Positions 36,025-45,221 are shown, counted from the first letter of the stretch. The stretch is DNA of 64,000 bases from an uncultured Subdoligranulum sp. (GCF_963931595.1 NZ_OZ007030.1:2286481-2350480), one strand, 5' to 3'. The notes: a model not told the origin generated them from the sequence alone. Translations and numbers: made by a program.

Positions 36025-38005
36025 GAAAATCAACCTCCTTAGGGAATCGGGGCTCGAAATAACTGGGATTTTTCTTTGATTGTAAAAAGCTCTGGATATC
36101 TGTTAGTTTGTCCGAAACCGGCATTTCCGGCAATGCGTCCAGCACTGCCCGATGGTAGCGCCCGCCTGGGGCCGCACGAGGGTCGAGGATTGCCACCACA
36201 CAGCTATCCGTTTCAGTGCGGATGGCACGGCCAAAGCCCTGACGCAGCTTGATCTGCATTTCGGGCACGATCTCGGTCTGGATGTAACTGTGAAGATTGC
36301 CGTACTGCTTCCGCATGGTCTCTCCCAGTGGGTCTGGTACCTGAAATGGCAGCTTCACAATGATGAGCAAAGAGACCATATCTCCGGGGAAATCCACGCC
36401 TTCCCAGCACGCTCCACTGGCGAACAGGACGGCGTTGGGAAGTTGTTTGAAGCGTTCCAGATAGATCTGAGGGTTGCGCTGAGCCTGCAGTACAGGCACC
36501 GGGAACTTATCTTTCAGTTTTTCATAAACACGGCCCATCTGATCGTAGGATGTGAACAGCACCAACGTGTGTCCGTTGGCGGTGTTGATCAGCTCCTGGA
36601 TCTGATGGGCCACGCGGTCCGTATTCTGTTTGTAAGGGACCTTCTTCCTGTGTGTCGCTGGAAAATAAAGCAAACAGTTTTCGTCGTAGCGAAACGGGGA
36701 TACGATGCGCAATGTGCGCAATGATGTTCCTCGATTCAGACCGAATTGTTGCTCCGTATGGGTGAAATCCTCTCCCACCGCCAGAGTCCCTGATGTAAGG
36801 ATGGCAGGCTTATGCTCCCTCCAGAGAGCGTCATAGACGCACCGGGGCAGATCAAAAGGCACTGCACACAGATCAATGGCCAGGGCCCCATTTTCCTGAT
36901 GGTAATCTACATAGCGAACAAAGGTTGTATCTCTGCGAAGGAAGAGTGAAATGAGTTCTTGAACATCGCTGAGTTTATTACGCAAAACGGGCGGTACTTC
37001 CCTGTTCTCCAGCTTGAGGATTTCCTGAATTGCTTTGTCCAAATGCTGCAAGGAGGCGGATCGCTCATCTGTCAAGCAAAATCATTTTTCCCTTTCCGAT
37101 TCGTCCTCTGCAGGCGCAAATGCTGTCAGAAACGCCATCCTTGCACCACGGAGCTTCTGGGCTCCCAATGTGCAATGGCTTGCGGTCAGGATTCTTTCAA
37201 AATGAAGCAAGTCCGACGAACGAATCCGCCGGGTGTTCATTTGATGAACCGTTTCCGGCAATTTATGGGCCTCATCGATGACCAGTGCCTGATAGTCTTT
37301 CAGCAGGGGCTTCCACCCGTTTTGCCGGTGGGCTGCGTCTGCCAGCAGGTAATTGTGATTGCAGACCTGAATGGTAACCGACACACCGTTGGAATCTTTT
37401 AAATACTGTCGATACCGGCAATCGGAGTGCAAGATACAGCTGCGGCTGCAGCGCTCCGGAACACAGATCAGACGGCGATCATGACGAGATATTTCCGGCA
37501 AAAGATCCAGGTCCAAGCATTGGTTGGCAGCGCGCAATGCGGCGGCCCTTCTGCGGAACCGTTCGCCGCGAATGCCGATCTGCTTTTGTCGAATCAAGAG
37601 CCGCCTATCACAAGCAAATCGTTCTTTTCCTTTTCGCAGCACAGCACAAATAGGGTTCTGGATGTATCCATTTTGTATTAAAACGTCCGATAAAAACGGT
37701 ATGTACTCGGTAAGAATAGCGCTTTGAAGGGCGACACTGGCGGTGGAAATCACCACTGGGCGCTGCATCTGTCGTGGCCTTTGCAGCTGCCACAGCACGC
37801 AGGCAACCAGGTAGGCATAGGTCTTTCCCAGCCCCACACCGGCGTCACACAGGGCCACATCCAGGCCAAACAGGGCGTCCAGCATCATGTGGCACAGACG
37901 GATCTGGCCTTCGCGTGTGATCATTCCTCTGGCTGGAAAAAACTGCCGGAAAATCTGTTCTACCTGTCGGTGGGCTTTCTCGTAACCGGTTTCCGGGTTT
38001 GTCAT
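35984..38005 (-). pseudogene. DinG/XPD-like helicase interrupted by an in-frame TGA
   Basis: 673 sense codons from ATG 38005 if the TGA at codon 308 (37082-37084) is read through. N-terminal part: Walker A CDAGVGLGKTY (K61), four Fe-S-type cysteines (CVPERC, CILHSDC) and a DEAH box (VIDEAHKLPE). C-terminal part: FASGACWEGVDFPGD (motif V) and RQGFGRAIR (motif VI). Both halves are in one frame without other damage; a TTG at 37075 could restart the second half. So either a recent nonsense change (CGA or TGG to TGA), a sequencing error, or a two-subunit form. The helicase probably acts during element transfer or replication. Confidence 0.8.
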
Positions 38006-38468
38006 AGAATCATCTCCTCGTTTGAGTTGATGGCAAAATAATACGGCGCAGTGGCTTGCACTGCGCCGCACGGGTTCGACATCAACACATGGGGCTGTTG
38101 ATGTTCAGGAAAAGAGAATAACATGCAGAAATGCCATATTTGCAGCTCGCCCCCTGGCATCCGGGAACACGGTTCACTTTCGTTCGGCAAGCCGCTTGCG
38201 CAGCTTTCACTGGTGTTCCAAGGGTCTAAGGATTTCAACCCAAGGTCGGCCACCCCGTCTGACGTGCGGGGCAACAGGCGTATCATTATCTCCCTTGCAG
38301 ATCATGGCGAAGCAGTTGCCGCTGCTTTTTCAGTAGAATGGATCGCTCGGTACAATCCCACCCATCTTGCTGAGTATTGATTGTACGTCATGGCGCTTCT
38401 CTGATTACGCTTCCTGTTCCGGGAACGTACCTCCGTGCTGGGTATTCAATTTTCAAGGTGCGATCTGA
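38006..38468. other. Conserved structured non-coding region, copy 2
   Basis: Between the regulator gene and the helicase start, no gene, strongly similar to 14951-15395. Stem 1 is ACGGCGCAGTG/CACTGCGCCG (38043-38069), stem 2 ACATCAAC/GTTGATGT (about 38080-38103), stem 3 AGCAG/CTGCT followed by T5 (about 38311-38331), stem 4 GTACAATC/GATTGTAC (38350-38357 with 38379-38386). Stem 4 covaries with copy 1. Confidence 0.6.
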
Positions 38469-38789
38469 TCAACCAGACCAAGCAAAGTCGTCCAGGATGC
38501 TTTGTAGTATTTCACTATCGGGTGAAGAGGTTCTCATCATTGCTCGTTGAAGCACCGCCACTTGCTTTAATGTTAAGTACCTCTTTGACAGATAATATCC
38601 GTCAGGCAATGCCACACCACCGCCGTGCCCCCGGGATATGATCAGTGGATAATCTTGTTCAAGTATTGTAATATCTCGCTGTATCGTATCCCAAGAAACG
38701 CCGAACTCATCGGCCAGATTTTGCATCGTATCCTTTCTTCTCAGACTTAGGAGTTCGATGATCTTCCTGCGCCGTTCATTCGGCTGCAC
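38469..38789 (-). CDS. Small DeoR/HTH_11-type regulator of the mobile element, copy 2
   Basis: 106 residues. The winged-helix N-terminus RRRKIIELLSLRRKDTMQNLADEFGVSWDTIQRDITIL is followed by a wing-like SRGHGGGVALPDGYY and a tail SPDSEILQSILDDFAW matching the paralogue at 15396. About 40 percent identical by eye to that copy, much less than the neighbouring genes and non-coding DNA, so the two regulators may have diverged in specificity. Confidence 0.75.
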   Translation of the reverse strand: MQPNERRRKIIELLSLRRKDTMQNLADEFGVSWDTIQRDITILEQDYPLIISRGHGGGVALPDGYYLSKRYLTLKQVAVLQRAMMRTSSPDSEILQSILDDFAWSG

Positions 38790-39067
38790 CGTTTAGTACC
38801 TCCTTTCCGACTTGCTGGGTCAATCATACTCGTCAAATATCGCAACTTTTGCGACATTTGAAAAAAAAATTTAGCTTTCTGCAAAAAAGACAACTATAAC
38901 AGGAATTATGCTAAATCAAGTCGATTGATATTCGGGTCGGGAGAAACTAACCTTCAAGTGTCGGGCGTTCGAGACCAAATTTAGTCGGAAAAGATAAAGC
39001 CACTACCGATGCTCTTTTAAATCCTGTACACTGGAAAGTGCCAACAACCCAGTGGAAAGGAATAGCG

Positions 39068-40381
39068 ATGAAAGAGCAAAATGGTAATGGCTTTGCACCA
39101 AGTATAGCACAAGCCATAGAAGAAATGAAGGCGTTCCAGGGAGACTTCTTTTCCCTGGAACGTATCAACTTGGCCGAATTAGAACGACGAACCGGCGTAT
39201 CTCGTAGCAGACTGCGCAGACTCAAGAAAAACAGCTTCCAAGATTTGCCTCGGAGCACCAAAGGCAGTAAACATACGGTCACAAAACTCAGCGGTTATAC
39301 CGGCCTGTTGGACAGTTTGTTGCGCCAAGGAGTCAAGAACTCCTCTGTAGTGTTGGAGCGTTTGCGACAGGCCGGTTTTGAAGGCGGGGCAACCATTGTA
39401 AAAGAGTATATCGCCGCCCACAAACACCTTATTCCAGCCAAGCGCCAGTTGGTTGCGGCGCAGGGAAACCGTGGCCGCCGGTACGTCACAAAGCCCGGTG
39501 AAGCTTACCAGATGGATTGGGGATTCACTGATGTTCTGGATTACAATGGGCAGACCTACCGAGTTGCCTGCTTTGCTATGATTTGCCACCATTGCGGACA
39601 GCGGTATATTGAGTTCTTCCCCAACGCCCGGCAGGAAAACCTGTTTATTGGGATGATCCACGCTTTCCAGTACATGGGGATTCCACGCTATGTGTTAACC
39701 GACAATATGAAGAGTGTAGTGCTGCACCGGGATCTGGAGGGCCATCCAGTCTGGCAGAAAGACTACGAAGCCTTTATGCAGACCCTTACCTTCGAGACAA
39801 AACTTTGCAAGCCACGGCATCCCTTCGCCAAGGGAAAAGTGGAGCGATTGGTGCGTTTTGTGAAGGACAATTTTCTGGCTGGCCGAGTGTTCTGTGATCT
39901 TACAGACCTCAACTGGCAGGCGCTGGAATGGTGCAACAAACAGAACGGAACCTACCGCCGCACTGTGGATGGTGCGCCTCAAAAGATTCACGAAACCATA
40001 TGTGGAGAACAATTGCGCATGGTTCCGGAGGATGCCGTCCGTTTCTATCTCTGTTCGGAAAGAAAGATCTCCTTTGACGGCTTTGTAAATTACGAGGGTC
40101 GGCGTTTCGGAGTCCCTTACAGCTATCCTGGCGCAACAGCCAGAGTGGAGCGCAACGGTGATTTGTTGCGCATCTATTCTGCCGATCTGAAGGTACTGCT
40201 GGCTACACATACTGTTACCTGGAGCCGCACCGACAGTTTCTGTGAAGGACAGTACGAATCCTTGGCGCAGCCAGAAGAATTTCCCACGGCGCCTGTACAA
40301 ACACAGATTTTACAGCTTCCAAAATCCTCGCAGGATCTTTCCTTTGCCAAATTTGATTTTGACAAGGAGGACCAGATATGA
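39068..40381 (+). CDS. istA: IS21-family transposase IstA
   Basis: 437 residues from ATG 39068 (GGAAAGGAATAGCG upstream). N-terminal HTH (NLAELERRTGVSRSRLRRLKK), DDE integrase core with D in YQMDWGFTDVL, D in VLTDNMKSVV and E in HPFAKGKVERLVRFVKDNF, and a C-terminal beta-barrel (VNYEGRRFGVPYSYPG). It overlaps istB by 4 nt. Confidence 0.95.
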   Translation: MKEQNGNGFAPSIAQAIEEMKAFQGDFFSLERINLAELERRTGVSRSRLRRLKKNSFQDLPRSTKGSKHTVTKLSGYTGLLDSLLRQGVKNSSVVLERLRQAGFEGGATIVKEYIAAHKHLIPAKRQLVAAQGNRGRRYVTKPGEAYQMDWGFTDVLDYNGQTYRVACFAMICHHCGQRYIEFFPNARQENLFIGMIHAFQYMGIPRYVLTDNMKSVVLHRDLEGHPVWQKDYEAFMQTLTFETKLCKPRHPFAKGKVERLVRFVKDNFLAGRVFCDLTDLNWQALEWCNKQNGTYRRTVDGAPQKIHETICGEQLRMVPEDAVRFYLCSERKISFDGFVNYEGRRFGVPYSYPGATARVERNGDLLRIYSADLKVLLATHTVTWSRTDSFCEGQYESLAQPEEFPTAPVQTQILQLPKSSQDLSFAKFDFDKEDQI

Positions 40382-41187
40382 AGGAAACAATCTTTGAGCA
40401 GGTGGCGTCCGCTGCTTCTGTTTTGAAGCTGGATCTTTCCGCGGAGGAATTCGCACTGTTCGCGGAAGACCAGGAATTCTCAGAGACTGGATTAGAAGCC
40501 GTGCAAATGCTCTTTTCCTATCTCAGCGAAAAGAAGCAGCAGACCACTATCCAGACTTTGTTGAAACTGAGCCGCCTTCCTACAAAGGTGCCTAAAACCT
40601 TTGAGAACTTTGATTTCTCACTGCTCAAGGGGAAAGATGTGGAGCGTCTGAAGGTTCTGGCGTCCTTGAATGCCATCTACTCTCACCGAAACCTAGCCTT
40701 TATTGGTCCGGCAAGTACAGGTAAAACACATCTGGCACAGGCTTTCGGCTACGCCTGCTGCCAGCACGGATTGAAGACCTATTTCATTAAGGCATCTGAA
40801 CTCCGGGACCGATTCACGGCAGCCAGACGTTCCGGAAAGACCGATTCCCGCCTCAACGGTCTTGTGCGCCCCTCTTGCCTGATTATTGACGAGATTGGCC
40901 ACTGTGCCTTTGACAAAGAGAATACCCGGCTGTTCTTTGACCTGATTGACCGGCGCTACAACAAAGAAGGCAGTTTCAATATGATCTTCACCAGCAACAA
41001 GAACCCCGCTCTCTGGCGCGAGGATTTTGAGGAAGACGCTACCTTGCTGTGTACGCTGGACCGCATCTTTGACGATGCTACTGTGTTTAAGCTGCGTGGT
41101 GAAAGTTTCCGGGGAAAGAAACTGGAGACCGTTTCTTTGCAAACAGGCAAGATACCTGCGGTTGAGCCGGTAGTGGCGCAGGAGTAA
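40378..41187 (+). CDS. istB: IS21-family AAA+ ATPase IstB
   Basis: 269 residues. Walker A GPASTGKTHLAQA (K about 116), Walker B CLIIDEIGH and a sensor-1-like IFTSNKNP are typical of DnaC/IstB ATPases that direct IS21 target choice. Translation is coupled to istA. The N-terminal roughly 85 residues form the helical extension seen in IstB. Complete, so the IS may be active. Confidence 0.95.
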   Translation: MKETIFEQVASAASVLKLDLSAEEFALFAEDQEFSETGLEAVQMLFSYLSEKKQQTTIQTLLKLSRLPTKVPKTFENFDFSLLKGKDVERLKVLASLNAIYSHRNLAFIGPASTGKTHLAQAFGYACCQHGLKTYFIKASELRDRFTAARRSGKTDSRLNGLVRPSCLIIDEIGHCAFDKENTRLFFDLIDRRYNKEGSFNMIFTSNKNPALWREDFEEDATLLCTLDRIFDDATVFKLRGESFRGKKLETVSLQTGKIPAVEPVVAQE

Positions 41188-41391
41188 CCAATTTATGAGT
41201 GCTGGGTTGTTGGCACTCTTTTTATTTATTCTGCTGGCTCCGACTTTTCCGACAAAAATTGGTTAAATACTCCCGACAAAATATGGTCGCGATCTCCCGA
41301 CGCCAACATTGATGACGATTGTCAGGATGAAAATAACGTGGTATAGCAAATGATTTTGTCGAATAGCGCCGAATAAATGTAAAAACATTGT

Positions 41392-41433
41392 AACAAAAGC
41401 TGCCTGGTCGCCAAGACCAAGGCAGCTTTTGTT
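41392..41433. terminator. Bidirectional intrinsic terminator
   Basis: AACAAAAGCTGCCT (41392-41405) pairs with AGGCAGCTTTTGTT (41420-41433); the loop contains a small GGTC/GACC stem. The A/T-rich arms give T-runs on both strands. It separates the IS21 element from the XRE locus. Confidence 0.85.
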
Positions 41434-41572
41434 AGTTGTTCAATTTGAATTAGTGAAACTAGCCGATAGCATTTGGGAGGACTTCCCAATCTGCAACTAT
41501 GATTACATAAATATAGATCGTTTCAATTCGTCTTGTTGAAGAATAATCAAATCAGGCCCAAAACTGTCATAA

Positions 41573-41669
41573 AGGCAAGAACATCAGCATGGAAACGCTG
41601 GTTCGTATCTGCGAAACCTTGAATTGTGGAATTTTGGATGTAATCGAGTTAGCGAATGACAATGAATAA
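41573..41669 (+). pseudogene. C-terminal remnant of an XRE-type regulator
   Basis: In frame, KNISMETLVRICETLNCGILDVIELANDNE and then TAA matches the end of small XRE regulators (compare the tail of the gene at 24913: HLDTIVKICIALQCNISDIVEL). The upstream half is missing. The rest of 41434-41572 has no gene I can identify. Confidence 0.6.
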
Positions 41670-41691
41670 TGAAAAACGCACTGATTTCTGC

Positions 41692-41722
41692 GGTTGCAAC
41701 CCGCTGTTGCGTAGTTGCAACC
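41692..41722 (+). promoter_or_regulatory. Twin palindromic operator upstream of the XRE-membrane gene
   Basis: GGTTGCAACC (41692-41701), a perfect palindrome, and AGTTGCAACC (41713-41722) lie 21 bp apart, two helical turns, with a half-site GTTGC between. An extended -10-like TGGTATGCT follows at about 41732-41740. Likely autoregulatory sites for the regulator starting at 41784. Confidence 0.55.
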
Positions 41723-41783
41723 GTATTTTGGTGGTATGCTATCGGTAAAAATCGTATGCTGGTAGCGAAAGGAGGACACTGAT

Positions 41784-42524
41784 ATGACCTTTGGGGAAAA
41801 AATTCAAAAGCTACGAAAAGAAGCCGGACTGTCACAGGAGGAATTATCCTATCAATTAGGTGTGTCCAGACAGGCTATCAGCAAATGGGAACGGGATAAT
41901 GGTTATCCAGAAACAGAAAAGATTGTTCGCATGAGCAAAATTTTTAACGTGACACTTGACTATTTATTGAATGAAGAAGGTACACAGGCACCGGAAGCTG
42001 CTGCGGAACAAGGAATATATGTAAGTCGGGAAATGGCAGATGGGTTTCTTTTGTACCAAAAGCGTAAATATCTTAAAATTTCGATTGCCGTAGGTATTAT
42101 GGTTGGAAGCTTTGCACTCTCATTTATGCTATCAGATATTTCCATGCTCCTATTTATGCTGATATTGATTGCAGGAATTGTTCTCTTGTTCTCTGTCAAA
42201 TTAACAGATAATCCATATAGAAAACTCTGGAAGGAACCACTGCTGTTTGACAAGACTGTAAAGGCGGAATTAAATACGGCATACGCAGAGAAAAAGAAAT
42301 TCCTTCAACTATTTAACTTAATCGGAATTGCCTTAATTGCATTGGGCTTTCTATTTTTCCCCTTAATTGTTCCGGCAGAATTACTCTTTGCAGATACGAT
42401 TGCTTTAGCTGCGGGAATGATCGTTGCAGGAATTGGAATTTTTTTATGTATTTATATGTCTGGCCTTGTTCGTGCCTATCGGCTCTTGATTATGAATGAA
42501 GCCTATCAGCAGAAAAGAAAGTGA
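41784..42524 (+). CDS. XRE-family regulator with C-terminal membrane domain
   Basis: 246 residues. The N-terminal HTH (GEKIQKLRKEAGLSQEELSYQLGVSRQAISKWE) is followed by a linker and four hydrophobic segments (about residues 98-118, 122-137, 175-195, 205-230). Membrane-tethered HTH_3 proteins of this kind are common in Firmicutes, often beside small lipoproteins, as here. GGAGGACACTGAT precedes the start. The lipoprotein gene begins 7 bp downstream. Confidence 0.88.
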   Translation: MTFGEKIQKLRKEAGLSQEELSYQLGVSRQAISKWERDNGYPETEKIVRMSKIFNVTLDYLLNEEGTQAPEAAAEQGIYVSREMADGFLLYQKRKYLKISIAVGIMVGSFALSFMLSDISMLLFMLILIAGIVLLFSVKLTDNPYRKLWKEPLLFDKTVKAELNTAYAEKKKFLQLFNLIGIALIALGFLFFPLIVPAELLFADTIALAAGMIVAGIGIFLCIYMSGLVRAYRLLIMNEAYQQKRK

Positions 42525-42531
42525 GGATATT

Positions 42532-43041
42532 ATGAAAAAATTACTAATTACATTCGTGGCAATACTGACACTTCTTTGCGGCTGCCAAGCCAACGGAAAT
42601 ACAAATGCTTCCGATTATGGAGATGATATTTCTAAAGCGCAGGAAATCGCTGTTATTTCTCCTGATACAGCGGAAGTTATTGATACGATTACTGATACAA
42701 AGGAAATTGAGGATTTTGTTTCAGCGCTGAATTTAGACCAATGGGAATTAAAAACGCTGCCAGATGAAGCGTCTGAAATCGGTTCTTTTGGATTAGCACA
42801 AGAGGGAACAATCAAACTGGGGCAGACGGACACCGATGGAACACTATATGATATTGCTACCATTACCCTATACAATGGAGCTTATATCAGTTTTGAAATA
42901 GGCGGTTTCGATATGACTTTTGAAGGGAGTGAAAAGGATGAGCACATATCAGAAGGAACACATGGAAATGGAATATGCCCGTCATTTTTTGAGAGCGCTG
43001 AAACTGCTGGAAGAAGCCCAGCGTGGCAACGAAGATCCTGA
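42532..43041 (+). CDS. Lipoprotein, probably 3'-truncated by a junction with the next gene
   Basis: 169 residues from ATG 42532. Signal peptide and lipobox LLCGC (Cys about 18). Residues 20-130 look like a genuine domain (EVIDTITDTKEIEDFVSALNLDQWELK, ending ITLYNGAYISFEIGGFDMTFEG). From about 42925 the frame continues through the ribosome site and first 100 bp of the following regulator, giving a nonsense-like tail rich in Ser/Gly/Arg. The native C-terminus is therefore probably lost. Paired with the XRE-membrane regulator. Confidence 0.7.
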   Translation: MKKLLITFVAILTLLCGCQANGNTNASDYGDDISKAQEIAVISPDTAEVIDTITDTKEIEDFVSALNLDQWELKTLPDEASEIGSFGLAQEGTIKLGQTDTDGTLYDIATITLYNGAYISFEIGGFDMTFEGSEKDEHISEGTHGNGICPSFFESAETAGRSPAWQRRS

Positions 43042-44244
43042 CACACTGATCAACGGCTTATTACAGGCGGCGACAGAATTTTACGATGCAGACAGTCATA
43101 TATTATCGAAGCGGATTGGGCGGCAGGCATTGGCCTGAGTACCTATGAGTGGTGCCAAAAGGGGATAGAGTACATGGGCGGCAAGCTGCAGTATCTGGAA
43201 ATCAAAAATTTCATGAGATGGGTGGCCACACTCAAAAGGAGCGAACCGATGATCTTTACAGATATCGAGGAGCTGCGCAGGACAGTTCCGGCGGAATATG
43301 ATTTTTTCACACAATACGGCGTTCGCTCCCTAATCGCCGTCCCCTTTTCCAAACGGCTGAACCAGGGTTATATCGGCGTAGATAACCCGAAGCGGTACGG
43401 CGCAGATCCTGCGTTCCTGTTCATAATCGCTTACGCTGTCGCCCAGGAATTAAATGAAATTAAACTGAATAAGAGCCTGGCGGCCGCAAAGCAAGCGCTG
43501 AAGCTTACTGCAGGGGAAGTGCGGATCAACTGCTTTAATGGGCTCACGATACATGGCAGCAAGGGAACGCTGTCCGAAAAGGATTTCATTTCTTCCCGCT
43601 GCTATACGCTGCTGTCGTATCTTGCGGTGACGGCTGGGAACCGGGCAACGGCAAATCAGCTTGCACTGATCCTGTGGCCGGATGAGTCCTGTGAGATCCC
43701 GATGAAATCCGTGCGGAACATTGCTTACAGGCTTAGATCGCTGCTTGGCTATGTTGGGCTGGAGGATTTGGTGGTCTATGCCAACGGCATATTCAGCTTC
43801 AATCCGGAAATCAAGGTAGTGACAGATGTGGGGTTATTCGAAGAACTATGTGACAGTATCGAGATGGAGAACAATCCGAAAAAGCGGTATCGGCTGTATG
43901 AAGCTGCCGTCGGACTGTATTCCGGGAATCTTCTGCCACGGTTGTCCGATAATATTTATTTTATCCCGAGTATTACATACTATCAGGGCCTGTATTTCCG
44001 GCTCGCCGGCCGGTATATAGAACGCCAGACCGAGTGTGGCGAGTATGTCTATGCGCACAAGGCGGCCAAAGCCGCACTGGCCTTTGACCCGTTTAACAGT
44101 AGCCTGAATATGCACTTGACCATACTGCTCTACCAGCAATCGGGAGCAGGAACTGCAAATGCCTTTTATACAGGAATCAAGCGGCATCTCACGGAGGCGC
44201 ATATCCAGAGGATAAAACAAACATGTCCGAATATGATTATCTGA
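42938..44244 (+). pseudogene. GAF-BTAD transcriptional regulator broken by a 1-nt frameshift
   Basis: ATG 42938 after GGGAGTGAAAAGG. The first frame gives MSTYQKEHMEMEYARHFL ... ATEFYDADS and then stops at 43138. One base more at about 43094 gives SYIIEADWAAGIGLSTYEWC, the conserved GAF-domain continuation, which then runs open to 44244. The downstream part has PFSKRLNQGYIGVDNPKRY (GAF end), a winged helix (LLSYLAVTAGNRATANQLALILWPDE, the OmpR-like BTAD partner) and a bacterial transcriptional activator helical domain (about 43850-44240). Lesion or sequencing error cannot be distinguished. Confidence 0.8.
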
Positions 44245-44389
44245 CAGCCGGAGGTGAGCCTGAAATGAGACGCGGATGAGGCCAAAAATATGTTGCAGAT
44301 GAGTCGCAGACGAGTCACGAGCTGAGACGCCCGCCTGTTAGTATAGATTTCCGTAGGTTAAAAACGCCGGAAATACAGCGCAGGCGGGT

Positions 44390-44651
44390 GGCTGTCCATG
44401 TATGCGAACCATACAACGCAAGCCGCCTTCCGACCGGGAGGGCGGCGTTTTTTCTTATCAGGCTTACGATCAGACCTTACAGGATTTTTGCGGCCATTTT
44501 ATGCCACCCCACCGAACCGCTGCGATTCAAACCGCCCCATAGTGCCGCTTTGCGCCTACAGCAATCTTGCTGTGGGCGCTTTTGCGTATCATGGCGGATT
44601 TCATTGCCGAAGTCCACCGGTCAATCGTTTTGATTCACTCAAAAACGATTG
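44390..44651 (+). promoter_or_regulatory. Hairpin-rich leader of the ICE-type sigma gene
   Basis: Three hairpins in succession: GCCGCC/GGCGGC followed by T6 (44422-44453, terminator-like), GCGCC-ACAGCA/TGCTGT-GGCGC followed by T4 (44552-44583, terminator-like) and CAATCGTTTT/AAAACGATTG (44622-44651), which abuts the ribosome site. A short reading frame MYANHTTQAAFRPGGRR spans the first hairpin. This resembles the attenuator leaders of Tn916-like elements. The rest of 44245-44667 has no gene I can support. Confidence 0.5.
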
Positions 44652-44667
44652 ATTGGAGGACAAAGAG

Positions 44668-45138
44668 ATGGATGACAGGCATCCAAAGAGAAGAAAGGAC
44701 AAGTATAACCCCTATACCCTGTCGATGATCGACGGGAAATGTTATCTATCTTTCAGGGACGGCCAGGGCGTACCACACAGGCTGGAACTGGATGTGAAGC
44801 TCTATGCCGTGTTTGACCGGTTTGAGTTGGACGATCTCTCCTTCCTTAACGAGCAGGAGAGGCACCTTGACTGGACCGAGCTGAACGAAGAGCTGCTGAG
44901 CCGTCGTTCGGCACAGGAGCCGGCCCCGGTGGAGGACGCCGTCTATGAATCCATGCAGACGCAGGCGCTCCGGGAGGGCGTCAACCAGCTGCCGGAAGTC
45001 CAGAAAAGAAGGCTGCAGATGTATTTCTTTGACGGGCTTACCTATGAGGAGATTGCGGTGCGGGAAGGGTGCAGCTATCAGGCGGTACAGAAGTCCATAG
45101 CGGCAGCTCTGAAAAAAATCCGGAAATTTCTGAAATAG
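44668..45138 (+). CDS. Sigma-70-like factor of conjugative-element type
   Basis: 156 residues from ATG 44668 (TGGAGGACAAAGAG). The region after residue 90 is a sigma-4 domain: LREGVNQLPEVQKRRLQMYFFDGLTYEEIAVREGCSYQAVQKSIAAALKKIRKFL in pattern. The N-terminal part is not a canonical sigma-2 domain, as in the small ORF-type sigma proteins of clostridial ICEs. Probably controls transfer genes that are not in this window. Confidence 0.85.
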   Translation: MDDRHPKRRKDKYNPYTLSMIDGKCYLSFRDGQGVPHRLELDVKLYAVFDRFELDDLSFLNEQERHLDWTELNEELLSRRSAQEPAPVEDAVYESMQTQALREGVNQLPEVQKRRLQMYFFDGLTYEEIAVREGCSYQAVQKSIAAALKKIRKFLK

Positions 45139-45221
45139 AGGGTTGAGTTTTGTGTGGAAGGGGAAAGCGAACAAATGAAGCCAAACCCGAGGCTCCCTCT
45201 CGTTTGAAAAACGAATATAAA

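Larger units (their letters stand above)
33267..38789 (-). mobile_element. Serine-recombinase/helicase mobile element, fuller copy
   Basis: A minus-strand block in the order regulator, structured non-coding region, DinG-like helicase, two resolvase-fold proteins, small protein, large serine recombinase. The same order, with about 3.2 kb deleted internally, is found at 13453-15722. The true ends (att sites) are not defined; the limits given are the first and last element genes. It abuts a truncated MMPL gene on the left and an IS21-family element on the right. Confidence 0.75.
38936..41302 (+). mobile_element. IS21-family insertion sequence
   Basis: Encloses istA/istB with ATGA overlap. Both ends carry several GTCGG-type repeats in inverted orientation: left GTCGGGAGA (38936), GTCGGGCG (38960) and GTCGGAAAAG (38984); right the complements of GTCGGAAAAG, GTCGGGAGT and GTCGGGAGA ending at 41301. 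Multiple end-repeats are usual for IS21 transposase binding. The target duplication is not obvious. Confidence 0.88.

Noticed and set aside
35984..37075. The second helicase half as an independent gene starting at TTG 37075
   Set aside because: It lacks Walker A and continues the frame of the first half directly across one stop, so a split gene is simpler, though a two-subunit form is not excluded.
3063..37084. Use of TGA as a sense codon in this organism
   Set aside because: Many intact genes here end in TGA at the expected place (for example 30173-30175, 52371-52373, 20439-20441), and tryptophan is TGG throughout.
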